Part shown: in pieces, positions 47,855 through 59,267 of the stretch
Numbering within the stretch: the stretch's first letter is position 1
Layout: each line of letters starts with the position of its first letter
NCBI GenBank assembly: GCA_028673005.1
Contig: CM054118.1
Location: 56,365,338 to 56,429,337 of the forward strand
Source of the DNA: Tanypteryx hageni
Taxonomy: Eukaryota; Arthropoda; Insecta; Odonata; Petaluridae
Length of the DNA stretch: 64,000 bases
Direction: 5' to 3'
The notes under the pieces: generated by a model
What the model was told of the DNA's origin: nothing
The model's input: only the letters and a program-made list of their open reading frames with translations
Database searches by the model: none
Made by a program: the position numbers and the translations under genes

Positions 47855-49010
47855 TTCTCTCTCCCTTTCCTTTCTTTCCTTTTTCTCTTCCTCTCTCTCT
47901 CTCCTGCCTTTTTCTCTTCCTTTTTCTCTCACATTTTCTTGTTGTTTTTCTCTTTATTTACGTCTCTAAATTTTCCCTCAAGCTTTCTATCGCTCCCTGC
48001 CTCCCTCTTTCCCACTCTCTCCTCTCTTTCTCTATCTCTCTCCTCTCCTCTCTTGCTCTCTCACTCTCTCCCTCTCTATTCCTCCCTCTCTTACTCTCTC
48101 ACTCTCTCCCTCTCTATTACTCCCTCTCCCTCTCTCTACAGCCCTCTCCCTGCCCCCTCTCCCTGTCCCCCTCTCCCTGCCCCCTCTCCCTGCCCCCTCT
48201 CCCTGCCCCCCTCTCCCTGCCCCCTCTCCCTGCCCCCTCTCCCTGCCCCCCTCTCCCTGCCCCCCTCTCCCTTCCCCCCTCTCCCTGCCCCCTCTCCCTG
48301 CCCCCCTCTCCCTGCAACCCTCTCCCTGCCCCCCTCTCCCTGCCCCCTCTCCCTGCCCCCCTCTCTCTGCCCCCCTCTCCCTGCCCCCTCTCCCTGCCCC
48401 CCTCTCCCTGCCCCCCTCTCCCTGCCCCCCTCTCCCTGCCCCCCTCTCCCCGCCTCCCCCTCCCTGCCTCCCTCTCTCTGCCTCCCTCTCTCTATCTTCC
48501 TCTATCTTCCTCTCTCTATCTTCCTCTCTCTCCCTCTCTCTCCCTCCCTTCCTCTATCTTCCTCTATCTTCCTCTCTCTAGCTTCCTCTCTCTCCCTCTC
48601 TCTCCCTCCCTTCCTCTTTCTCTCCCTATCTCTCTCCCACTTTATGTCGCTCTCTATCCCTCCCTCCCTCTCTCTTCCTCTCCCTCTCACTTTCTCTGTT
48701 TCTCTACCTCTCTTTCTTACCCTTCCCCCTCCCACTTCCTCTCTCTATTTTTTTCTCATTCCTTCACCCTCTTTCTATCTCACTCTCTCATTCCCCCTAT
48801 TATTCTCCCCTATCCTCCTCTCTCTTTATCTCCCTCTCCCCCTCTCTTATTCTTTACTATCTCCCCCTCTCATTCTCTCCCTATTTCTCTCTCTCTACCT
48901 CTCAATCTCTTCCCTCCCCTCTCTCCCTCTTTCACTTCCTTTCTCCCTCTTTCTTACACCCTCTCTTTCTCTCCTTCCAAGCCAATTAACTATTCCCCTT
49001 TTCTTTTTCT
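47855..49010. repeat. pyrimidine tract with 13-14-bp CTCTCCCTGCCCC array
   Basis: Nearly all C/T. The core at about 48130-48450 repeats a unit CTCTCCCTGCCCC(C) more than 20 times, with unit length alternating between 13 and 14 through a variable C run. CT-rich subarrays flank it. Overlapping long plus-strand frames (up to 454 codons of Ser/Leu/Pro) are artefacts of the repeat. Confidence 0.95.
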
Positions 49011-51800
49011 CCCGGCTATTCAAACCTCCCGATAATCCCATCCCTTCCCGGGACATAGCAGACTAGGAAGTATCGGGATAGAGTTACACAATGGAACTCG
49101 CAGTCCGAGTCGATAGTGCATTACGGGTTGAAGGGCTTGGAATGGGAGGGTGAGGAGGTCGGAGGAGGGGGAGGAGCAGCCATCGTGACCTTTCCAACAA
49201 TAAAAGAGTCCGCTACGCGCAGCCATGACTACCCTCGTCAAGGTTTTGATCGTCGTGACATTAACCGTGAAAGAGAAACCGATTTTTCCAATTGTTGCCT
49301 TTACTATTCCTAGAAATGACTTCCCCATTTTATGACCACTCCACGTGACCCCGGCAATGCGATTCCGCGGTGATTTTTTTTGTCGAGTTGGCAGAATTCT
49401 CCGCCTTTCTCTCTTTCTCTTTCCTTTCCTCCACCTCTCCTTCCTACCTTTCTCCCATATATCCGCTGTCCTTGCCGGCCTCCGAGTGAGTTTTTCCACG
49501 TACATATTTACCGCTGGCCGTCTGCGCGGCTGATGACGGCGTATGGAAACACGCAACATACCTGCGCGTCCTTTGAATTCTGGCGGAATTTTTTTTTCTC
49601 CCGATTTTATATTTTTGTCGCATACGGTTTTGGATGGGTTTTTCTCGGAAGGAAGGCAAAAAATAGGTACGCGGCTTCCGAAAATACTGGACGGATGTTT
49701 AGCCCCTATGATGGTTGATGTTTACTTGAGTTCTCGATGGGTTTCTTTGTGGAATTGATGTGTAAAAGTGACGTGCGTGAAATACAAACTTTTTGATAAA
49801 AAATGTTAAAATTATATTAAACTGTAAGCCAGAAATTTTTATTTTGAAAGAATGCGCCTCCTTTCAGTTCAAAATTATTACTACCAGATTAATTATACGA
49901 GTTTCCCTACATGTTTTTGTAAATTTTCGAATGAAATATTATTTAAATAAACTTTTGCGATGAAATGAAAATTCTTATGTGGAGAAAAGATTTATTCGGG
50001 TTGGAGGCATTTACACTGAGAAAAGAATATGGACATGACATACTTGTAGGATTGATATGAAAACAGATTTTGATATAATGGAATATCGAACTCACCTAAT
50101 GACTAAAATCAGCTTGAGGAACAAGTTGACTCCCATAGCATCAGAGCGGTTGGTAAAAGCTGATGCCCTTTCCGGCTAGAGCGACGCGATCATCACTGGT
50201 AAACCAGGAATTCTAAAAAAGAATGTTTCGTGGATGGAATCATCACTTAACAGTATAAAATAATATAACGATACTCCAACTAAGATTGATAAAGATAAGA
50301 ATATAAATTTTAAAATTCAATTTTTAATGCGAATTGGCTATGGTTTGTAAAAAGAAAAAACAATATCTTACCAATACTTATAAATAATACCTTAAAATCT
50401 TTGTTTTTATGAGAAAAGTTTATTATACAATAAGGGGCAGCCGCTTTTAGGTCGAGTAGTTAGGATTAACCGTACGAAAAAAATATGCCCTGCATTATAA
50501 GTAACATTGTTTATAATATATTGTAATGCATTGCTACCCACATTAATCTTGAAGTGCAATATGTAGATACATATGTAATGTATATTGATAAAATTAGAAG
50601 CTACATTACATAAGAAAAAATCTGAGGTAATGTAAAGTTTCTAAATACTGCCAACTGGCAACTCTCACGTTCACTATCGAAGGGAAGAAGGAAAACCACC
50701 AATTAGCATTTTTACACAATAAATGAACGTTGCATACTCCTTCCATGAAACTTTAAATATAGTAGGAGGCGAGATGAGGATAAATATAATAATAAGAGAA
50801 AAAAAAGAAGTGGTTGGTCAAATTTTCAGCTGTTGAAGAAGGTTAGATGCGTAAGAGGAGTGAAGAGAAAAGAATTACAGCATAGTTTTAGAGAAGGAAA
50901 TTGGGAAGGTCAAACGGAACCCATGGCGAGATTTAAAAAAAACATGAACTTAATTTTGCTAATTCTACTTTGCGATATCTCCATTAGTATCTGGGCGAGT
51001 GGATACAAAGTTAGAGATAAGGCTACACTGTCGGCCATTTTGCTCAAAATATTCATTTTCGCGTCTCCTTTTGTTCACAGAGCTTAAGCAAACAAAATTC
51101 ATCGATACCGTCTCATCCATTTGATGACCTGTCGCACTAACACAGTTCCTGTTAAAACGTTCTTGAAACCGATACGACCGTGGAAATTACCGTTTAAAAA
51201 AAAAACTCCCGCATAGTTTTTATCTCGAAAATAATATTTTAGACAGGAGGCATTAATCATCCGAGTGTCCCACTTTTTCCTGAATCATAACCGAATGTCA
51301 TTTATCGTCATGGATTTTTTGTTTGCCATCGCCTGCCGATATATTTCTCGAGGCGGCCCCGGGAGCAATTCATGAAGCCCGGCCAATTGCTTTCTCGGTA
51401 CGATGAAAGTACGTCGATTTGAAAGGCTCAATGCGTCATGCGAGGTAAGCCATAACTCTCTAGCACTATATTTGGCTCCATTCCAATCCCATGATGAGGC
51501 GCTCGAAGTGTTTCCAGAACGAAATTCATACTAATAAATTCAAAGAAAGGAAGTTCAACAAAGATATTGAATTAGGACTGAAAAGAGGTTTTTAACCGGT
51601 AGGGTGATTTTCTTAAATTATTTTGTCGCGCTTTCTAGCGCAGCAGGAATTGCGATACAATCGCTATTGAAATTCGTTTTTTCTGAAAATTATAACAAAC
51701 CAGAAGTAATGGTACTCGGTAAGATAAATGATCATTGATTCTCAACGGAGGAAACTTGGAGACGACAAAGTTATTTTGGACTTTTTAATTTTTTATTAAA
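49011..51800. other. unannotated spacer
   Basis: A CpG-rich stretch lies at about 49020-49560 and another short one at 51330-51440. The rest is AT-rich. No gene recognised. Confidence 0.45.
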
Positions 51801-52083
51801 TACTAGCCGAAAACTAGCCAGGGATGCCAATTTACTGACCGAAATACTCCATTTGCTTGATCACAAATAATATTCAAAGGAAAAATATTTTCTATGAAAA
51901 CGAAAACATTTTTTTTAGAAATAGTTTATCCAGAGAATGAAATGAAATGACCATGTTTGGAGGTGTATATGATTTACTCCATTCTCATCATACACATCAA
52001 TTCTATTTGTTCAATTTTATTTTATATATTTATACATATTCATTTTCTTTTTATTTGAAAGGTAGAGTTGCAAATATTCACAA

Positions 52084-52113
52084 ACTAGCTGAAATTACAC
52101 GGCGTTGCTCGGG
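52084..52113 (-). mobile_element. right end of the Helitron-like family, minus strand
   Basis: On the minus strand CCCGAGCAACGCCGTGTAAT then TTCAGCTAGT matches the GCCGGGCGTTTCAGCTAGT terminus at 6472-6491. A partial ACTAGCC motif occurs at 51802 and 51813. The body extent is not clear. Confidence 0.55.
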
Positions 52114-53089
52114 TTTTTAAGTCAAAACAAAAAATATTGAGTAAGATTTGAGAATAAAACCAAATAATGAAACCAGGTTAATTTTTATTGTAGTGCTAAT
52201 GGTATGCAATATTTCTTGTTTTTCCATCTTTTTCTCAAATAAATAAATTCTTCCTGAATCCTTGATCGATGAATTAGGCAATTGTATTTTTTATCAAAAA
52301 ATCATAATAAACAATCGATGGAATCACTTTTAAAATATAGTTATTTCACTCAAATTAAGTTCCAGTGAAAGAAACTGCATGATATTATGTGGTCATGAAT
52401 CTCAAAAACATTTAAAACTTGGGCAGGAATTGCAATCTCTAGAGATGCAACCGGTGGGAACACATTTGAAGATATATTCAAATTTAGCTTACCCATACGT
52501 TATCCCATGCAAAGGCTGATATTGTGAGTTTAATTTGTCACGTGAATATTTTAAAGTCAAACCTACAAAACAAAATGAGTTCCCGGACTTTGAAACAGAA
52601 TTTGGCAATAAAAAGTGTTGGTATAACATGGCAAGTGTTATTATAATCTAATAAGTATAATTGGCTTAAATTATGCATACAAATGTTCAGTTGAAAGGAA
52701 AGCAAAACGTACATATAGATGTTCAAGGGAGGGAGAATTAACGATTATAAATGTTGGTATAAATTAAAGAATTGTAATCAAAGTTTTCTTATTTTACCTT
52801 CTGAGATATCTTTCACTTAACACATTTTCAATGTTAATAAAAAACATATTTCGTGGTCTACTAAGTATAGAGAATACTAGTAGAAGGTGCTTGCATACTG
52901 CAAGCATTACATCTCACCTTGAAAAAACATTAACTTTTTGGAGAGATATTTCATCATGGGAAATATTTCTTTAATTCAAAAGATTTCTCCTAGGGACCAA
53001 ATTTCTTTTTTCTTATGGAACAATAATGGAATAAAACAATTGCTAATTTTTGCAATTTTATGAATATTATACGTTTTCCACATTGGTTT
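52114..53089. other. unannotated spacer
   Basis: AT-rich, nothing recognised. Confidence 0.5.
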
Positions 53090-53600
53090 AATAATGCCAC
53101 ATATTTATGCCAAATTTTATGTTTGTAGCACATTTAGAAGTGAAATAACATTTATGTAATTGTTTTAATTTAAATAATTTTGAACGGCCGCAATAAGTAT
53201 TTCATAGATACAATGAAATTTTTATTCGTTTAAATAGACTAACCTCTAAATACCTTGAAAATGTCAGCTCTCTAACTTGCCCCGTAGTATCTAAACATTT
53301 ACCTATTTGTTTAAACTTTATGAATTTTTAACTGCCAAACGAATAAAAATATCAAAATTTGTATAATCCCTATTTCGTTTTTTTTTACGTTTCCTACCTC
53401 TAAAAAATTTCAGCTCCGTAGCACATTCGGAAATAAAAATTTGTTTAAACAATTGCGAATTTTTAGCGGCCGCATTGTTGCACTTTTTCAAGATTTTCGT
53501 TTTTTCTAGTCAGTTATGCACAAAATCCTACCTAAGAAAAAAATTTCGAATCTACAGCTCATCTGGAAGTGCCTAAACATTAGTATCCTCCTATATATAT
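53090..53600 (+). repeat. degenerate tandem array, period about 145 bp
   Basis: Landmarks GTAGCACATTTAGAAGTG, CAGCTCTCTAACTTG, CAGCTCCGTAGCACATTCGG and CAGCTCATCTGGAAGTG recur about every 143-146 bp (53125, 53268, 53411, 53557). AGCGGCCGCATTG and ACGGCCGCAATAAG recur as well. The last unit leads into the sequence shared with 24108-24225. Confidence 0.65.
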
Positions 53601-54600
53601 GTTATATGTTATCTGTTATATCCTCCTCTGTAAGAAGCGTCTATATATAATGATGCAGACAACATAAGAAGTTTTTAGATAACGAAAGCACTTAAAATTG
53701 CGCATTAAAACTGTCTTCCACTTACCTTATGAAATAATTAGTCAGATTTATAGTTTATTTGGTGATTGCCCTTCTTTGAATAACCTTAGTGTTTCTTTCT
53801 TCCCTACTGTAGTTTATATTAGGTGTATATTATTTCTTTTAGTTAATATTAGGCATTATTTATAACGGATGTCAAGTCGATTGCTAATCCAACAATACGC
53901 TCGTTCCCGTGTTATTTAAATAGGAAAAATTAAAAGAGAAAAACATTTTTTAGATGAAAAAGGTAGTTCAAATCGCTTTAAAAACCCGCCCATTTTGCTT
54001 AACTTTTTATTGCGGTTAAAATGGCACCTTCATCTTGCTTCTACGTTATTTAGTTGTTGCGTTATAAATGCACAAACAAACAAACAAATTCTTCAAAATA
54101 TTTATGATAGAGATAACAGCAAAATATGTATATCTTTCACGCAATTATTTTCAGAATCCATCTCTATTTCACAAACTATCACAAGCATATTCGTAGCGGC
54201 GTTTTCAAAAGATATACTCGCTGGTTTCTTTTTTTATTTGAGCTACGGAGTTAGGCGAGCTGAATATTTTCTCAGAGTAAATTATTTCTATCGATGCGAA
54301 TAAATCAGGCCTGGATCGCGCGCACTCGTTGCCATTTTGAGAACTTCGGGTGTTACCTGAACCTCGAGAGATACTCTTCAACCTCTACGGCCCCACTTGC
54401 ATAGGATTATCCCCGAAATGGCGTCTAATTAATAAGTACCATGGAGCTCGCCAATCGTTTCAATTTCGATTGAATCTGTTGAAACCAATTTTCCCAAATC
54501 ACCCTCGGACGGCCAAAATATTCACAAAAATGTTTCCGCTCGAAGATCGCACCCATATGAACGAAAGAATGTCGGAAAACTCCGCGCTAGCCACATAGCA
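53601..54600. other. unannotated spacer
   Basis: The TA-rich end of the 24108-type repeat runs to about 53650. The rest shows no gene I recognise. Confidence 0.45.
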
Positions 54601-54603
54601 TAA

Positions 54604-55304
54604 AGGCCGATTCACATTATACGCGCGTCAAAAGTTCTTCAATGTATTTAGATGGAGTTGTTTACACCGTCCGTCACGTCTCCGTCGCGTCATTGTTCCG
54701 TTCCGTCACGGTTTTTCTGGAGGAATATTTGACGGGACGGTGACGGTCCGAACGTGTCGATTCCTGTGCCTCTCTTACAATGTGAACACCGCACCCGTCA
54801 GGTTTCTGTCACTCCCTGTTAAGTTACAAATAGTAGTAGTTCGTTTTTATCACAATTGGCGAAAAACTAATGGAATTATAGTATTATTTTTTTAATACAT
54901 CCATATTTATCTGCTTGAGTAATATGCTGAATTGGTATATACCTAGACATTCTGAAATACTGATTAAATTTGAACTCATCTTCTGTCAATTCCTTAAATA
55001 ATGTCCTAAATTCTCTTTCGATTATATGTTCCACAAGCATTTATGCACACATTCTTTTTTAGTGCGGACAAGCTCACTTCGATGCTCCTCTTCTTCATCT
55101 ATAAGTAGAGCTATTAGTCGGAATTTCACATTAGAAAACATTAACAACTTATTCTATAAATAATTACAATAAATAAGTTATAACCACTGAAAAGGTGACG
55201 GTCCGTGTCGAAACTAAACGTAAAATATGAACATTGACGAAAAATGACTTGACGGAGACGGTCCGTGTCGGGACGTTGACGTTACGTATAGTGTAGATCG
55301 GCCT
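54604..55304 (-). mobile_element. PIF/Harbinger-derived element with TAA target duplication (701 bp)
   Basis: The left end AGGCCGATTCACATTATACG and the right end CGTATAGTGTAGATCGGCCT form near-perfect inverted repeats (17 of 20). TAA flanks each end directly (54601-54603 and 55305-55307), the 3-bp target duplication of PIF/Harbinger. GACGGTCCGTGTCG-like subterminal motifs occur near both ends. The interior keeps a transposase relic on the minus strand, so this is an internally deleted autonomous copy. Confidence 0.88.
54890..55125 (-). pseudogene. PIF/Harbinger (HARBI1-like) transposase N-terminal remnant
   Basis: In changing minus-strand frames I read LLIDEEEHRSELVRTKK then ECVHKCLW, followed by REFRTLFKELTEDEFKFNQY and FRMSRY. 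These match the conserved start of HARBI1-type nucleases (a Leu/Glu-rich helix, WVHP-like, EF-xx-L-xx-L, D-xx-KF-xx-YFRMS). The catalytic DDE part is missing, and at least one stop and one frame change separate the two blocks. Confidence 0.75.
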
Positions 55305-55745
55305 TAACACTATCGCATTTCGAGGCATTTTTAGGCAGCTATAGCCATTTTCTTCAAGTAGCAAAATAAGATATTTTAAAAATTTATATCGCTCTGCGGA
55401 ATCTTTGGGGAATATTTTTTCTCTGATCGTTTATTTTTAGATTGAAAGTAAAAACATCCCTTTCCGCTTTCCAAAAAATCGGTAATCGCGATTAGTGATA
55501 AGAGCCAAACGCGATAATTTCGCCTCATTTTTCGCAAATACAAAATTTCATGAAATACATGCAGATTTACAGGAATGGAAATTCGTTTTCAAAACAATAG
55601 GTAACCTCCAACGGTTTGAATGATAAGTTAAAAAGTTTGTTGAAGCGATATCGAAAGGACGAGTTGTGTAAGGAAAAAACCTACAGCCTACGTGTTGTAG
55701 GTTAAGCGCAGTTCAAAGAATTACCTAGCTCGTCTTATGATCAAG
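55305..55745. other. unannotated spacer
   Basis: No gene or repeat recognised. Confidence 0.5.
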
Positions 55746-55960
55746 CTGATAAATCAGAATTCTCCAAAAGCCATGGGATGGTTGTGAAGACGAAACGCGC
55801 ATTTCGGTTACAAAGCAGCCGTCATCAGTGTTACGCGTTTGTTTTGGCATGCAAGAACTAGGCGTACGTCATACCCAGCTACAGACGATAATTATTTATC
55901 AAATCGCGACCTGATGATGCTTCTATCGTAGCAAAACCGGTCGTGATTTAATAAATAATT
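55746..55960 (+). repeat. dispersed repeat ending in a hammerhead-like palindrome
   Basis: The 5' part matches fragments at 28766 (minus) and 43040. The 3' part is a 22-bp inverted repeat (55890-55911 and 55939-55960, 20 of 22 paired). Its 27-nt loop starts TGATGATGC and ends GTAGCAAAACC, with an inner 4-bp stem TGCT/AGCA. CTGATGA followed by a short stem, AAAA and ACCGGTC resembles a hammerhead core. Penelope-like elements are known to carry such ribozymes, but no protein links this copy to them. Confidence 0.5.
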
Positions 55961-57667
55961 TTCGTGGGGGATATATACCTTATTTTTACCTGTATCATTA
56001 GTTTATTCCATAAAATGGAGTCCGAGTTTATTACTGAGATTATACCGCGGCATTTCCATCCCTTCTTACGCACAGAAAACGGTCGTGTCGATGGCGATTT
56101 TTCTTCCGGGAAACCAATCCAATAAAAACCGCGGGGGATGAAATTATTGTCGCGGGTACTCTCCCTCGGTGACGTCACCGTCCCTCGCAAAAGCGACCTT
56201 TCGAACCTTCTTGAACCCGTTTCCTCTTCGGAGTATTAACACGCGCCCCGTAGGCGAACCAGCGGTCTTCGCGTTCTCCTTTCGAGTAATAAGAATACCT
56301 ACGCTTGCAGCGGCGACCGAATGCGTTGGAGAGTAAAAATCCGTGACGTAAGGAGAATTTTATATGGAGAGAGATCCGGGTGTTGGAGCCGGAGTGACGT
56401 CATTTAAGCGGTCAGCGATCCGGCGCCCTCTCTCTCTCACGTTTCGCGAGAAATTTAGTGCGAAAGGAATTGTTGTTTTTCTCCATCCGCCACCACGTTT
56501 CGAATGTTTTTTTCGGGTGGCACAAACGTCAACTTCGGAGAACTGGGAAGCGTGTCTGGGGAAATTTAGCGCTAATAACCGTCGTAGCATCCGCTTCGAG
56601 CTCCAGAGAGGGTGAGGAGAACGAGGATGGTTTAAGGAAAGCCGACAAATGGTCTCCAGGCATAACTGTTTACTATTGTTTCTCGGGAGGTTGTTTTGCC
56701 TCCGGAAACATAAAGAGGAAGTTCGCCGAGCGAAAAATTTTCCAAGTATTTTGGAGCAATGACGTACATCTTTCCCTCCAAGCAAAAGAAAAGATCGTTT
56801 TGAGCCTGTAACGTTTTCTTCTGACAGGAACCAAAATTTAAAATTCATTAGGATGCTTTTCACGAGGAACTAGGTAGTTATTACACATATTCCATATCGA
56901 ATAAATGTTTGTCATAATCTGATTCTTTGTACGCATGGGAATAAATTAATCGTCAAATTTTTTTCCAATATTTGATAAGGAGTAAAGACAGCGTTTTTCG
57001 GCGCGGCCTCAAGAAATGGGCATGAATAAATAACTAGAATTGAATACTGTTTATGTTTCAAAAGTTATGGTTTATTATGTAAGGAGTCTGTAAAAATAAC
57101 GTCATCCATGACGTAAGCTCTTTTCAAGATGCCTACAATGAAGATTTAGTCAATGCGAAACTGTTAATAGAAAATTTTTTAATGTTTTTAAAATCACAAA
57201 TATTTAAGCGTATATAGCTACATTTCCAAATATCGAAATAATCGTTTCATCTAAAATGAGAATTTAAAAGGCAGTTAGCAGAAGAAACGACAGTGAAAAA
57301 GAGACCATTTTTCAACTTGAGATTTCTATAAAAATTTGTTTGTATAAAAATAAAAACTTATACAAAAATATTTTACTATTTCCACAAATAAATTTATATA
57401 GAATGGAGCCCCACCAAGTAATGTCGTGCAATATCGATAAAAATTTTTAAAGAAAATAGCTTTGCTAATCTGGCCCAATTAGTTTCAAAAATAATTTTTG
57501 ACACAAAAATCTGAATAAATTATTCATACTCCAAACTTTTATATCGTGTAAGCAGTGATGTTATGTCTAAAAGTAAAAAACAAAAAAATACTCGAAAAAC
57601 ATATTTCCCGAAGTCGGTATGTTAGATTAATTTCTGCCTTAAAATCTCTGACTAACCCTTTCTAGAG
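55961..57667. other. unannotated spacer with CpG-rich island at about 56030-56680
   Basis: Frames on both strands across the island show no known domain. No repeats recognised in the AT-rich remainder. Confidence 0.4.
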
Positions 57668-58005
57668 CAGTGGTCTCAAACTCACGTCGTTTTGCGGGCC
57701 GCATGATTGCTTCAGCCAAATCCGCGGGCCGCGTTATGGCACATTATCGAATCCGCGGGCCGCATTCCACATTTTCTCAGTCCTCACTAGCAGTGGGATG
57801 AACGTTCTTCATTGCAGGCTGATATAAATGGGAATGAGGAATAAACCGCGAATATATATACACGTCTTAGATTATTCACAAATATTTGCGTGAAATATTT
57901 TACAAGAAATGAATTTGAGTTTGGGTTGTGTAGTATAAAGTAAATTACTTCGCGGGCCGCATAAATGCACCACTCGGGTCTCATACGGCCCGCGAGTCAA
58001 CGTCC
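57668..58005. mobile_element. CGGGCCGC-rich hAT-like element, copy 4 (ends uncertain)
   Basis: Begins CAGTGGTCTCAAACTCACG and contains GCGGGCCGCAT four times, with CATACGGCCCGCGAGTCAACG at the right. It resembles the other three elements in start motif and GC boxes but differs in interior. The right terminus and target duplication are not clear. Confidence 0.55.
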
Positions 58006-59267
58006 GGGAGAATCCTTAATATTACGATGGATCGTTCCATCTTAACCATCGTGATTAACGTTTATTCCGTGTTTAGTGTTACTGCGCGGATATCTCGCCA
58101 TTCACATCACGCCACTTTCCAAAGGCTCCTAATTTTCGCGAGCTGGTCGCGTTTATTTCCAAAGGATCAAATTAAAGGACGGCACCAATGGTGGTTGACA
58201 GTCTTTTCTTTTGAGGGCAATTATAATGTAGTATAAGGTCTACGTAGCGACCAAGCACGACAAGTACATAATTAATCAGTTTGTTGCTCAACGCTTAATT
58301 CAAAATTATTTCCCTTTTTTCTAGTAACCCATCAAAATTTTTACAGTATTTTTTTTTTCCTTTTTGCTAAAAACTTTACTTGGTTCTTTACTTTGATGAC
58401 CTCACCTATTGTTCCACACCTGTGAAAATCTGCACTTTCCATTTATGTCTACTTTCAATCGCGTTGGACACATTGGTTATCTACTGCATACTAGAAAGAA
58501 ATGCCTTTTTTAGCATGTCTCAATGTTTCCATAAACGTATCATTATAGGAAATATTTTCCAAATAAAGATTTAAAAATATTGGTGAAATGTATGCTATAA
58601 GTTTTCTTTTACGCTTTCCTCATATAGGTACACACACATTAAGTGTTATGTAACGCGGTTTTTCTCACGCCTTTTGACATTTCAAGTGCGCTTGGACTTG
58701 CAGCTTTTTTATTAGGCGACTTCTGCTCTGTCATCCAATTACATAATATTAGTCTAGCGCAATAATCTTGAAATCCGTGAAGTATTCTGTAAGTTGGACA
58801 CGTCACGCCTCCTCGTTCTCCAAGGCTATGACTTATTTAAGGAGAAAAACAAAAGAGCTATACTTTTATAAGTAGGTGTCATTCTCAATATGTCGATTTT
58901 CATCATAAAAGGGCGAACATTTTTTAAAATTCTATATACGTTCGAAAACTGAAAATCCGCAAGATTGCAACATTTTGCTAACCTTCTGGCTTGCAACAAA
59001 TAGTTGATACAGACAACTCATATAGTCTTATAAGCATACATCATATGCCAATTTAATCAGCAAATAGGGTACTCTCGGTGGTAATTTTTGAATCATTGAT
59101 TCTGTAACTACTTCAGTAGTTTACATTGTAATCTTCAATTAAGTAGAATCTGTTTTTTCCAATTAGAATTGCTTATAAAGATTACATAAGGAATTTTATC
59201 GGTCGTGACCATATCCAAAAATGCCTATTGGTTTATCAAAATGTTTCGAAAGACTGCGAAAAAAGTA
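58006..59267. other. unannotated spacer
   Basis: AT-rich, nothing recognised. Confidence 0.5.

Noticed and set aside
47671..49066. Two overlapping plus-strand frames of 454 and 375 codons
   Set aside because: Both lie in the pyrimidine tract and translate the CTCTCCCTGCCCC array in different phases.
53090..53600. CRISPR-like array
   Set aside because: Eukaryotic context, repeats of about 145 bp that are themselves diverged, and no unique spacers between constant repeats.
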